From: Strigops habroptila | Lineage: Eukaryota > Chordata > Aves > Psittaciformes > Psittacidae | Direction: 5' to 3' | DNA length: 64,000 nucleotides | Assembly (NCBI RefSeq): GCF_004027225.2 | Contig: NC_044288.2 | Span: 14,084,744 to 14,148,743 of the forward strand | Shown here: positions 35,801 to 58,882 of the stretch, piece by piece | How the letters are laid out: each line of letters starts with the position of its first letter | Position numbering within the stretch: position 1 is the stretch's first letter | The notes under the pieces: generated by a model | Told to the model about the DNA's origin: nothing | Databases searched by the model: none | The model's input: the letters and a program-made list of their open reading frames with translations, nothing else | Position numbers and translations under genes: made by a program

Positions 35801-38385
35801 AGAGGGCTGTCCTTGCTAAAAGTCACATTTTGTTTTAATAATGTCCTATTTATATAAGTTCCACGCTTTTAACAAGTTCCCCATTTCCTCGATGTTTAAT
35901 CAGTCCTGTAAGTATTTTGCCTGTGCTGAACTGGTTTTGTGAAATCACAAACAGGGAGGCAGGAAAAGGCCGAATCAGGATGGACATGGCTGTGGGCACA
36001 GACTCAGACAAGGGGCCACACTGTGTCTCCCAAGGGGGATGAGTAGGTCCCACTCCAACTGCTCCAACAATGGCTTTGAATCACTTTTTTCATCACTTGT
36101 CATTTCCCAGCTTTCAATACATCCCATGGGTGAGTTTTCTTGAAAGCAATGGCACATCTGTTTTCATTGATTTCCTTTTTGCTTTCTTTTAAAAAGCAGG
36201 AATAATACGATCTGTCTTTCATTGCACCAACTGGTATTGCTAAAGGATGGGAAAAATCAGTGCTAGTTTCCTCCTTTTTCTTCCCACCTTCATTAACCTT
36301 AACATGTATTGTGTTCCTCTTCCATCCGAGCCTGGCCTTGCTACGGAAGATCTGAGCTCAAACAAACCTGTGTTGATTTTCTGCTACCTCAGGTACTAGC
36401 TGGTCTAATTAGTTTGGAAATGTACCATTTGTTAAAGAAAGATGAGGCACAGCCTGACACCTGCTGTATTAATTACTTGCCTCTTTAGCTAATTGCTTGC
36501 CCACACTGTTAGGTGAGGGAAGTTGTCACCAGTGTCTCACGTGTAAGATGCTGAATGGGAAAGGAGGAAATGGTGCTGTTGGAAAGGTCAGGTTTTGGGA
36601 TGATGGAAGCAGGGCCAGTGCTAGTGCTGGTTTGCACCTCTTCAGGGATATAAAAATCATGTGCAGGATATGTCCCAACATCCACAGAGGTGGGGACTGG
36701 ATGGAGTGGGAAGAAGGACACATTTGGAGAGTGGTCCCCTGACTACCAGGGACGTTGTTGGGTGACCCTGCACAACTTGTTGACTCTTCCCACACTTGGT
36801 TCTAGCCTGTAAATTCCAGAGAAGGATACAGATGTCCATTTGAAAAGCTCCGATGAGGAGTGTTACATAAAGGCCAGAAGTCATTACTAAGTGCTGTTGG
36901 GATGCACAGGGGAGGAGTGCACACAGAGATGGAAAAATACAGGGAAGAAACAAACCCAGGCAGCAAAAAGCAAAGTGTGGTCAGGACCTGCTGTGCCGCG
37001 GGGCCGGGTGGATCATCTCCCCTCAGGTCCTGAGTACCACCAGGAGCCTATGCAGAGTTGGACTCATCTCCCCACAGCTCTGGCTGCTGATTTGAGGTGA
37101 AGCTGTCCTACACACTGCCACGAAGTGTGGGGCAGAGAGGCTTAAGGTGCCCACAGCTGCAAGCCCCAGCTGGGCAAGGCAGCTCCAGATCCAGCCTCTC
37201 TGCAGGCTTCAAAATGGACTGTGAAGATTAGAGCATCTCAGCAGGGGATGGTTTGGTGGGAGCTAGTAATAAGCCCACTATCTACATCACAGTCCTACCT
37301 GATGGTGAGAACACTGGATTTCCCTCACACACGCAGACTTTGGGGCAGGGCTGCATCAGTGGCAGAGTGGAAGTTGCCGGGTCTTTCCCAATTGCCCCCA
37401 ATCAGATCCAAACTGCTCATCCCAGCATCCCGTGGGGCTGAGAGATGCCTGGTTGGCCTTCACAAGGAGCCGTGGGATGCTGTTCTGTCCCAGCTGCGTG
37501 CTGGGACAAGGGGTTGCTTCCTGTCGCACCTCTGAGGTGAGGCCATGGCCAGCAGAGTGGCTGGGGAAGGACAGGGAGGAAGACACCCCCAACTGCCACA
37601 GTCCCCTGCTCCATCCCAAGAGGGCAATCAAGACCTTTCTGGCCCGAGTGGAGAGAGGATTCCCCAGCACAGACCCTGTGCTGAGGATGAGAAAAGCACG
37701 GCCAAGGCTCTGGCAGTGCTTGATGCTGCGCATCCCCTCTGCTGCGCTTTCCTCCTCGCCTGCACTCAGCCTCTTTCTGACATCTAGTGGGAGCAGGACA
37801 ACACGGCAAAGGGATCCCGTGCCAGATCCAGATTCCAAGACAGAGCTGTCCTGGCAGGACCCCTGTGCGCAGGGTTGAAGACCATTCCCTCTCCGTCTAG
37901 GGCCACCCTTTCATTTTAGAGCCCGTGCGTGGACTGTCACTCATCCGTAATGCCAGCTGCCAAATGCAAACTTACTCCCAGCTCCCAGCCCTCTACCCAT
38001 GTTTGCAAAGGCAGGGCAGGGACAAGATGCTCTTCCCACCATTCGAGGGATGGACACCACTCCAGAATCTCTGACCACACTGGTCAGAATCTCTGCCAGG
38101 CTGGTCTCTGTGTTCCCATCCTTCTCCAAAGCCTTAAGCCGCAATGATGAGCAGGAGCTAGTCCCTCCTGCCTTGTTTCACATGCTCACTTTCTGTGAGC
38201 AAAACCACCTTATTTTTCTCCCTTGTTGCCACCTACCTTTGCTGGACTGTGTTCACTGTGTTTATCTCACCTGCTGCCTGAAGGCCAGGGTGTCACCTCT
38301 CCACATGTCCCCAGATCTCCCTGGTGATGCCCAAGCACTTGCACCAATGAGCAGCTAAAAGTTAAAAACCTGCAACAAACCACCA
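32896..38385. other. Intergenic DNA upstream of the LONRF 3' end, no gene seen
   Basis: No exon is supported. A T-run lies at 34,018-34,032, and the AT-rich block 35,640-35,900 contains TAATTAATGG and CAATTAAGG words of the kind found in developmental enhancers. GRIA1 and the LONRF gene are convergent across this gap of about 28 kb. Confidence 0.55.
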
Positions 38386-38409
38386 CCAGCACCAAAAAAA
38401 GAAAAAGTC

Positions 38410-38415
38410 TTTATT
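38410..38415 (-). terminator. Polyadenylation signal of the LONRF-family gene
   Basis: On the minus strand this reads GAAATAAAGAC followed by TTTTTCTTTTTTTGG, a canonical AATAAA with an adjacent U-rich downstream element. It is the first canonical signal downstream of the stop codon. Confidence 0.7.
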
Positions 38416-40385
38416 TCAGTGACCAGGAAGAAGATTTAATTCAAAGAACAAAGATACTAATACAAACCCCAAAGGCGCTGCAAGCAAACCGCAGTGATTC
38501 GCACGAGTCCCTTCCCATCTTCACAGGCAGATGTGGCTCTGGTCCCCAGCTCCTCTCTAGTGTGGACATGGTGCAGACCCACACTTCCCCCCTGCACCCC
38601 TAAAGCCACCCCCTTGCTGAAGGGACCCACAGAAGCCCAGGGAGCTCCCACACATGGGGAAAAGGTAGGTGAGGTGCTTGGGGCAAGGCAGCCACTGGGT
38701 GAGCTCACATCAACCCCACAGAATAGAAAGGCACTTTCTGAATGACAATGGCATCCTGCTACCTGCATGTACCTGCCCAGGATTTCAAGGCATCCCTCCA
38801 TGCCGGTCTCCATCCAACATCCTGGAGATACAGTCTCTTTGGGGAATCATGGTGCCCCGGAGACAGCAGCAAAGTGGGGGATGACATGGCTTAAAGGTAG
38901 AGGAGCAAATCAGCTTTCAATCACCCTCAGCTGCACCCTTGTGCTCACTGTGGTCCCTGAGGAGCAAGCACTCACGTCGCCAACTGTTGCTCTGGGGAGG
39001 CACTTTGCTGGAAAGAAGGGAATGAGACCTCTCATTCCTGGAGACAGCAAGGACATGGAAAGGTGATGGCACTGGGCAGGGACCTCCGGAGCTGTGTCTA
39101 GAGCCTCCTGTCCCATGCTCAGCCCAGCAACATGTGCAATAAGGAGCACTGTACTCACAGCCTGATTTTCTCTCCCACACACAGGTCCAACAACCCACTG
39201 AGCCCCCACATGGGGTGTGGAACCTTTGAGAAAAGCAGGGATAGAATTCTGGAACTGATGTTCATCCAATGACCAAGTGGATGTCATTCCTAAAATTCAA
39301 CCCAAAACCGCTGAAATTATGAATGAGAGACAAAAATCCCAAACCTTCAGGATTTCCATGGAGGAAAGCCTGGTCTGTCCTGGGGGATAATCTTCCCTGT
39401 AGTCAGAGACAAGCAGCATGCAGGCACTTGCAGATAGGCACTTGCTCTCCTGACAAGGAGCTCAGCCTCAGTCACTGGTCCTACCCTCTCCCTGCTTCTC
39501 CAAAGGTTCAGTTCCCTTTAACTTCATTCTGTGCTCTTTTGGAGGATCCTGAACTGTTCTGGGTCCCAAGTGCAAGGATTTGGCCTCAGCTTGGATCCTG
39601 ATTTTCTCCTGAGGAGGCAGAAAGTTCACAAGAAACATTGAACACAGGAAAACTGCAATAGTCAAGGAGCAGAAAGTCTCACAAAATCACTGCCAGGCTT
39701 AACTCCCTCATCTCATTGGCTTCTTCCAGCCCACAGGTCCAAATCTGGAACCTGAACCCAGCCAGGCTTTGGACAGGAGAAAAAGCACCAATGCTGCCAA
39801 ATTATCCCCCTTCCCATAGCACTTCACAACAGTGGAGCTGGCAGTGAGAGAAGTGGCCAGGAGCCTCCGGCAGAGCTCCAGGGCCAGCAAACTTGGCACA
39901 GCAAACACAGCAGAGCACCAAGCAGAGCGGTGGGAAGGGAATGTCCAGACCCAGGTGAATTTGGAAAGCAGCATCTACTTGCTATGTGCCATGGAGGTGG
40001 TTAGGAGCAGGGCCATGAGATTCAGATGGTTTAATTTAAGCTTTCTTCTTGTTCAAATAGAAATTAAGTCAAAGTCGTAAGCAGTGGCAGGACAAAGCAG
40101 TCAGGACTTCTCTGCCTCCTGGTGCCACCTCTCCCAAGCCTCTAAACCTGCAACACGGAGCCGGACCAGCTATCAGAAACCTCTATGTTGTCCTTCAAAG
40201 AAGAGCCAATACTGAGGCGACCCTGTCACTCAGTCCTCTGCCTAAGGAGAATCCTCCTTAGTACCGAAGCAGCTCAAGAAGAGATTTTAGCTCCTGAGCC
40301 ACAACCCATCTTTCCATCCCAGTCCCCACTTCGGCAGCACGGCCCGGCCGTGTCACTAAGCAGCTCCTGGAGGCAGCACGGACGG

Positions 40386-40428
40386 TGCAGCATCACTGCT
40401 GGTGCAGCATCACTGCTGGTGCAGCACC
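40386..40428. repeat. 17-base tandem repeat, about 2.5 copies
   Basis: The unit GTGCAGCATCACTGCTG occurs twice without a change, followed by GTGCAGCACCAG. It lies in the LONRF 3'UTR just after the stop codon. Confidence 0.85.
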
Positions 40429-40552
40429 AGCCCCACCGAGCCAGGCAGAGGGTGCCCAGCTCATCACTGAGGTCACTTTTGGAGGGGCTCAAACCACACT
40501 TAAACCCAACACACAAAGAAACCCTTGGGGCGCTCTCCCGGAGCCGGGGGGC

Positions 40553-53377
<12,825 letters not shown>

Positions 53378-53634
53378 CGCTGCAGCCGAAGAGGGGGAGC
53401 TGCCCCAATGGCGAGCGGTGCCCGTACACCCCAACCGTCGCCGGGTCCCCGCGTATTGACCCGCTCCGCTCCGCTCCGCCCCGCTCAGCCCATCCTCCCC
53501 TGGGCTCCCGCCCCGTCCGGCCCGGCGGAGGGCTGCGGGGCCCGGCGCGGCACGACACGGCGCGGCCCGCCGGGGCAGGTCCCCCCCGGGCAGAACCGTC
53601 GGGGGGTGCCGGTGGCGGAGCTGCCGGGGCCGCT

Positions 53635-53639
53635 ATTGG
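53635..53639 (-). promoter_or_regulatory. CCAAT box upstream of the LONRF-family gene
   Basis: The minus strand reads GCAGCCAATAGCGG, an NF-Y-type CCAAT box about 260 bases ahead of the first ATG and flanked by GC boxes. This would place the transcription start at roughly 53,540-53,590. Confidence 0.55.
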
Positions 53640-53762
53640 CTGCCGTCGCCGCCCCGCCCCGGCCGCGTTTCGTAACGGAGCCCGCGGTACCGGGCGCGCC
53701 GCGGAGCAGGGTCGGGGCGGCCCCGGGCGGGATGCAGGAACGGAGGAAGCTCCGGGTCGAGT

Positions 53763-54200
53763 AGCGCCCCGGGGGTGCGGGGGGGCTCCGAGCAGCCGGG
53801 CTGCGGGGGGCAAGTTGAGGTACTCGGGGGTGAAGCCATGCGGGGATGCTGGAGATCCCTCCGGACCAGCGGGGGTGCAGGGTCCCAGGGGGATCTGGGG
53901 CACTCTGAAGCAGGACCAGGGTGCAAAATGCCGGGGAAGGTTTTGGGGTGCCCCAGGGTGGGGCCAGGGCACTTTGGAGAGGGCTGCCGGGGCTGTCCTG
54001 GGGGACACGGGGTGCTCTGGGACAGGGACGGGAGGGTGGGATGCTCCAGAGCGGCTGGGGTACAGCATACGTGGGAGCAGGGGGAGCTCTGGGAGCTGGG
54101 GAGCAGTCCAAAGTACAGGGTGCCTGAGCCAGCAGAGGATCTGCAGAGAAGGACTGGGGTGCAGGTTGTTGGGGTGCTCCAGAGCAGCCAGGCCTGGTGA
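53763..54200 (+). repeat. G-rich degenerate repeat upstream of the CpG island
   Basis: About 440 bases of G-rich + strand carry recurring words such as GGGGTGCTC, GGGGTGCAGG and GGGATGCTCCAGAG at irregular spacing. Runs of four to seven G are frequent (for example 53,769-53,812), so G-quadruplexes are likely on the + strand. The long open frames seen on both strands reflect the lack of A/T-rich stop codons. Confidence 0.6.
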
Positions 54201-55617
54201 GGCTGGGGGACACCAAGTGCCCCTTTTCGGACCCCACCATGCAGACCCATCAGGACAGGATGTTTGGTGGGAAAGGGTTGTCCCTCCAGTGTAGATGGGA
54301 AACTGCATCTCCCTCAGATGCTTTACTTATACAGAATTGAACAAGTTCAGACCCTGTAAGGGAACAGACCCCCACAGGATGGGCTCTGTGTCCCAAAGGA
54401 GATGCATCCCTCTGCCACACAGCCATACAGCAAGGGGCCAGCAGTTCTTGCATAGCAGGTGCTGGGAAAAACAGCTGAAATCTGGCAACCCCAGAGCTTA
54501 GTAGATCAGACTTTATATAAGGATGATGCACATTACACAAGGGCTCTTTGTGTTTCTCCAAAACCAAACCAAACCCCTGTATGCACTGGAAGGGATGCTC
54601 AGGGAGGGAGATAAATAGTGGGACAGAAGTGCTGGTGAAACCCATGTTCCACTAAGGGAGTGGCTGGTGAAGGTTTAGGCTGTAGAGCAGGTTTTGTTTC
54701 AAAATCTGCTGTAATTATATTAAACAACTTAACAGTGGTGTTAAAAGCTCAACAGTTAAGTATTTTATGTGGGCTTGGAAGGTTTCATTTATTCCTCCGT
54801 TATCTTTTTAAGTGATCCCTTCAGACTGGAGAAATCTCAGGCGATATTTAGCAGCACAGCCCTGAACACCTCCTGAGTGTGGCATTAAGGGCAGTGGTTG
54901 CCCAGGAGTGGGGCTGTTGGGGACTCTACCCATGGGGTATGTTTTCCATGTTCTCCATTGCAGGATCAGTCTTTGGTCGCCCTCCCAGAGGGACCTGCAA
55001 CATCGCTTCCCCCAGCAGTTCTCCCATGGGCATTTCTCAGATGGGTAAGGTTCATTCACACCAGACACTGTCCCCTCATGGTTTAGTTCCACCAAACCCT
55101 GCCTATTCACTCAAACAAAAGGTTCCCACCAAGGAGCCCTCACCAGTCTTACCTCCAGACTACCCCTCAAAAAGGACACATTCATGGCTCCTGAGCTGTG
55201 AAAAAGGGTGATTTTAGCTACTGTGGCCAACTTTGCAGCGATGCACTTGAAGAGTGCTCCCATAACCTGTTTGTGTGGCTCAGGTTGGGAGCAGCCGGTG
55301 TCAGGTGAGCAGTGAAGCATCTTCCATCACCCCAGCAGACACCAGTCTGTTCTCTGGGACCTGCCCCTGTTTTTCCTCACCTCCTGATTCACTCCAGAAC
55401 CACTCTCACGTGTGTGGGCTCTCCAGCGCCTCGCAAGCAGTGAGGAGGATGTGCTGCCTTTGCATAATGTGTTAGAAATCAATCAACCACGCCACATATG
55501 TCTATTGAAAACCAGGCTTCACTAGCACCAGGGCAAGAACAATTTGTTTTCTTCATTCCGCCCAGAGCTGAGCTGGTTCTGAACTCCGGATGCTTTCTCT
55601 TGTCGTTGCTGTGTTTG

Positions 55618-55630
55618 TGCTGACTCAGTA
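55618..55630. promoter_or_regulatory. Near-consensus T-MARE (MAF/AP-1) site
   Basis: TGCTGACTCAGTA matches the 13-base T-MARE consensus TGCTGACTCAGCA at 12 of 13 positions and contains a perfect AP-1 core TGACTCA. It sits in an AT-rich stretch about 2 kb upstream of the LONRF promoter. Binding is inferred only. Confidence 0.4.
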
Positions 55631-57070
55631 CATAACTGCAAAATAACATAAAAAGAAAGCTTTAAATGCTGAGTGCTAACCCTTCTGCTGGCCAGATGAG
55701 GACTCTACGCTTTGTGTAACACAGAACAGATTGCCCTGTGCTTAGAACTACTTACAAAGCACAATAGGATTTAGTTTATATAATTTATTTCCACTCTGAA
55801 GGTGGAAAACAGCCTGGGTCAATGCAGAGTGAGAAGTTCAGGTGTTGCTACAGGGAAAACCAGCTCCTCTGGCTCCCAGCCACAGGCACCATTTGTGCTT
55901 CGGCTCCAGCACGGCCTCATTAATGTGGTCCAGGCTGCTGAAAGCACAACGTGGGGATCAGGGGTTTCACGCAGGCTCTGTTTGCTCATTTTTTAGTGCA
56001 TAAATCTTTGTTGCAGGCATTGACATTTGATTTGACACATTGGGGATTAAGGAGTGGCTCAAAGGTGACAGCACCTTCCCGGTGGTGTCCTTTTTTTGTC
56101 TAGAGAGAAGATTCCTGTGTGCTCCTTAGGGTGTCTCCAAAGGCACCACAAGCGCTTGCTGAACAGCAGTATGCACCCTGAATGTCATGACCCCTTTTGC
56201 ACACAGCTATTCCCGCTCTGCCCACCAGCCTCCTGCCAGGATGAGCCTGTCACCATCAGACCTGAAAGTCCTGTTGCACAGACGTAAAACAAGTTTCCCT
56301 GTTTCAAAAGCAGTGGAAAGAAAAAAATGTTGGCATCCTACATGAGGAGTGTTGCCATCAACAAGGGCCCTGCAGGGCTGATGCTGTCATGGATGTGTAA
56401 GAGCCAGTGCAGCCTCCTGTGTGACCAGGCAAAAAGCCAAGGTCAAACCCAGCCTCAGCCCCCGTGCAGACCCACTCGTGCCCCCATGGTTTACAGCACC
56501 CTTTTGCTGCTTGTCTGCAAGCCTCAAGAGTTGGCATAGGGAATCATTTTTACATCTCAGTACGTGCAAATAACATGAGGGGAGTTATTTGCGTCATACC
56601 CCTCCCAGCCTGTCAACAAACACATCAGCTTCCTGCAATTTTTGCTTTCTTTGCATCATAGTATTTCTAGATCCAGGATGTTATTCAACCACCTGGTTTC
56701 TCTTTGCCACACACGGTTCAAAGCCAGTCCTGGGAGCGATGTAAAAGGAACTGGAAGCAGGTGGTGTGGGAGACACTTCATCTGGACTCACAGCTTGCCT
56801 TTTATGACAAGCATTGTTTCTTTCAGGTCTCTATGTAATAAGGGGAGCTGCTCCATGCCTGGTTTTCTCTCGGGCAGAGGCAAGCAGATTGCCACACTGC
56901 TCCTTCATGTTTGGTATTCAAGTTCTGTGCTGTGCTGACTAGGCGTGGGGCAGGGAGCAATCATACAAATTACATGGTATGGTTCATGGGTCCTCAAACT
57001 GCTGCTTGACAGTTCAAAGAGGCCCTGACTCTCCCAGTAAGGAGGATCAGATGTAAACAGGGTTGAGGAA

Positions 57071-57119
57071 TTAAAGAAAACTTTAATATTTTCCTTTAAA
57101 GAAAACTTTAGTATTTTCC
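57071..57119. repeat. 25-base tandem duplication of a hairpin-forming unit
   Basis: TTAAAGAAAACTTTAATATT with trailing TTCC is followed, after one T, by the same 24 bases with a single A-to-G change. Each unit contains TAAAG-AAAA-CTTTA, a small self-complementary hairpin. Confidence 0.85.
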
Positions 57120-58835
57120 CTTCTGAGTCATACAGGCTTTGCCTGAGGCATCATCATCATTCCTACAGAAATGAGTTGACTACCATGCGGACTGACAGGA
57201 CACAGAGCTGCGATGTAATGTTCTCCCATGCTCATGTAAATGGGCTGATGCCTGAACTCATGGAAACTGGAGAGTCACAGTGGGAGAGCCCAGATCTGTA
57301 TCTGGCTCATTTTACTCTCTTCAGCGAAACATCTTGGCAAAGAGTTTGGCAGAACATTAACACCCAGTCTTGGAAGAAAGTCCCACGCAAAATACATGGA
57401 GATATCTCTTTCCATGGACGGTCATGTACCCGCCACATACCCCTGAGGATAGGTGACAAGACCATGGTCTGTGGTGCAGGGTGCTATAAGCTCGCCTTGA
57501 TGCTTTGCAGTAGTTTTATTTGTGTTTCAAGGGCAGCTGAAGACCCCCCATCTGTAGGGGATCCCATGGAGGGGCCCTAGGTCAGCACAGCTTGTTCAGC
57601 ACCATCTAATCCTGGGGTGCATAAGGACATGGATAAACTAACCAAGTGATTAGAGGAGAAAAAGCCATAAGGAGCCCACTCTCTGAAGACATGACTCCAC
57701 CTCTACACTGCAGCAAGCTCCACCACTTCCAAGGGCGTTCGTGGCCACAGGGAGCTGCGTCCTAGTGGGCCAGACCTGGAGATCGCATCACCAACTTCAT
57801 CTTCTGGAATGGGAGAGCTGATGAATAATCCATCATTACTACAGGGTCAGACAAAAGCTACCTGCTCCACAAGCTGCTGGGTGCCACATGCCTGACCTGG
57901 GACGTGTGTCCAGGGGTGATGCTGTGGTGGTCCCTCACTGCAGCTCAAGGACTCACTCCTCACCAGCTCAAGGCCCTGCTCATTCACCAGCCCCTGTGGC
58001 CTTGGCTCTTTGCCACAGCAAGAAGTGAGTACGTGCCACCTCCCTCATTTCTTCCTTTTCTTCTTTTTCCTGTTGAGCTCCCACCCACCTGACAGAGATG
58101 CCAGCAGGGCTGGCGGGGACCCAGCGCTGCCTTTTCGCTTTGCCAAAGGAGGCTGCAAGTGGCAGCGGGTGAGCTCTGCAGATGGCAAAGCCTGCTGTGT
58201 AGTGATGCCTCTATCCTGCCATGGGCAGGCCAGGTCCAGGGTCCAGCTTGACCCACTCGTCTCACATCATAGTGGGTCCCAGGAGGGTGGTAGCTGGTGG
58301 AGAAGCCTGGCTACGCTTCACAGAGCGAATCTGCTGGTGCTAGCAGGGTTGTCTGGATGCAGGGAAGCACGGGCACGCTGTGAGGTCCTGCAGCTAAGCA
58401 TCCCCTCCATGAGTACTCCCTTCCCCAGTGGCCATGAGCTGCTGGATGAGTGCTCACCCTGCCTGCACTGCCTGGGGGCTGCAGATCTTTCCCTGCTCTC
58501 TGCCCTTGGTGTTGTCTCCTGTACAGATGTTTTTCCAGATGAGCTTTTGTGTGTAGCTTCCTCATCCTCTGACTTTCATTCATTCAGCTCCAGAACCTCC
58601 ACCACCAGCCTGATAATTCAGTGATCTTCTTCATGAGGACATCTTACAAAGCCAATGGCTCAGATTCCAGCTAAGACCCATGTCTGACCATGGAGGAGAC
58701 CTGGGGAGCAATGCTCAGGGTCATCCTGCAGCCCCCTTTTCCCACAGCCAGCCAGTGTGAAGCCCTAGCCACAGGCACTGGGCTGATTTCAGGCAGGATG
58801 AGCAGGGCTGTGCCTCATAATTGTGGTTGGAAGGA

Positions 58836-58882
58836 ACCACAGTTAAGATTCCTTCCAACTCTACCCATTCTATGGTTCTATA
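58836..58882 (+). mobile_element. Short CR1 3'-end remnant
   Basis: TTAAGATTCCTTCCAACTCT and CCATTCTATGGTTCTAT match the last bases of CR1 elements. Just before it, TGTGGTTGGAAGGAACC resembles the same end in reverse, so two decayed tails may lie head to head. Confidence 0.65.

Larger units (their letters stand above)
38386..40552 (-). other. LONRF-family gene 3' untranslated region
   Basis: The stretch from the LONRF stop codon to the AATAAA at 38,410-38,415 (complement) is about 2.15 kb and carries no conserved frame. A possible proximal ATTAAA signal lies near 40,031-40,036 (complement). A 17-base unit (GTGCAGCATCACTGCTG) is repeated twice and then partly at about 40,386-40,428. Confidence 0.65.
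54201..58835. other. Intergenic DNA upstream of the LONRF-family gene, no gene seen
   Basis: No exon is supported. The stretch includes an AT-rich block with a near-consensus T-MARE (55,480-55,760), a 25-base tandem duplication (57,071-57,119) and no recognised transposon. Confidence 0.55.

Noticed and set aside
37356-37878. Overlapping open frames of 130-160 codons on both strands
   Set aside because: Frames open on several strands at once in GC-rich DNA, with no conserved motif, indicate composition and not coding.
57985-58624. A 204-codon open frame on the + strand
   Set aside because: No domain, no start or splice context. The Ser/Cys-rich product looks like translated non-coding DNA.
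58810-58846. TGTGGTT/AACCACA hairpin as a small RNA gene
   Set aside because: The stem is short and arises from adjacent decayed CR1 tails in opposite orientation.
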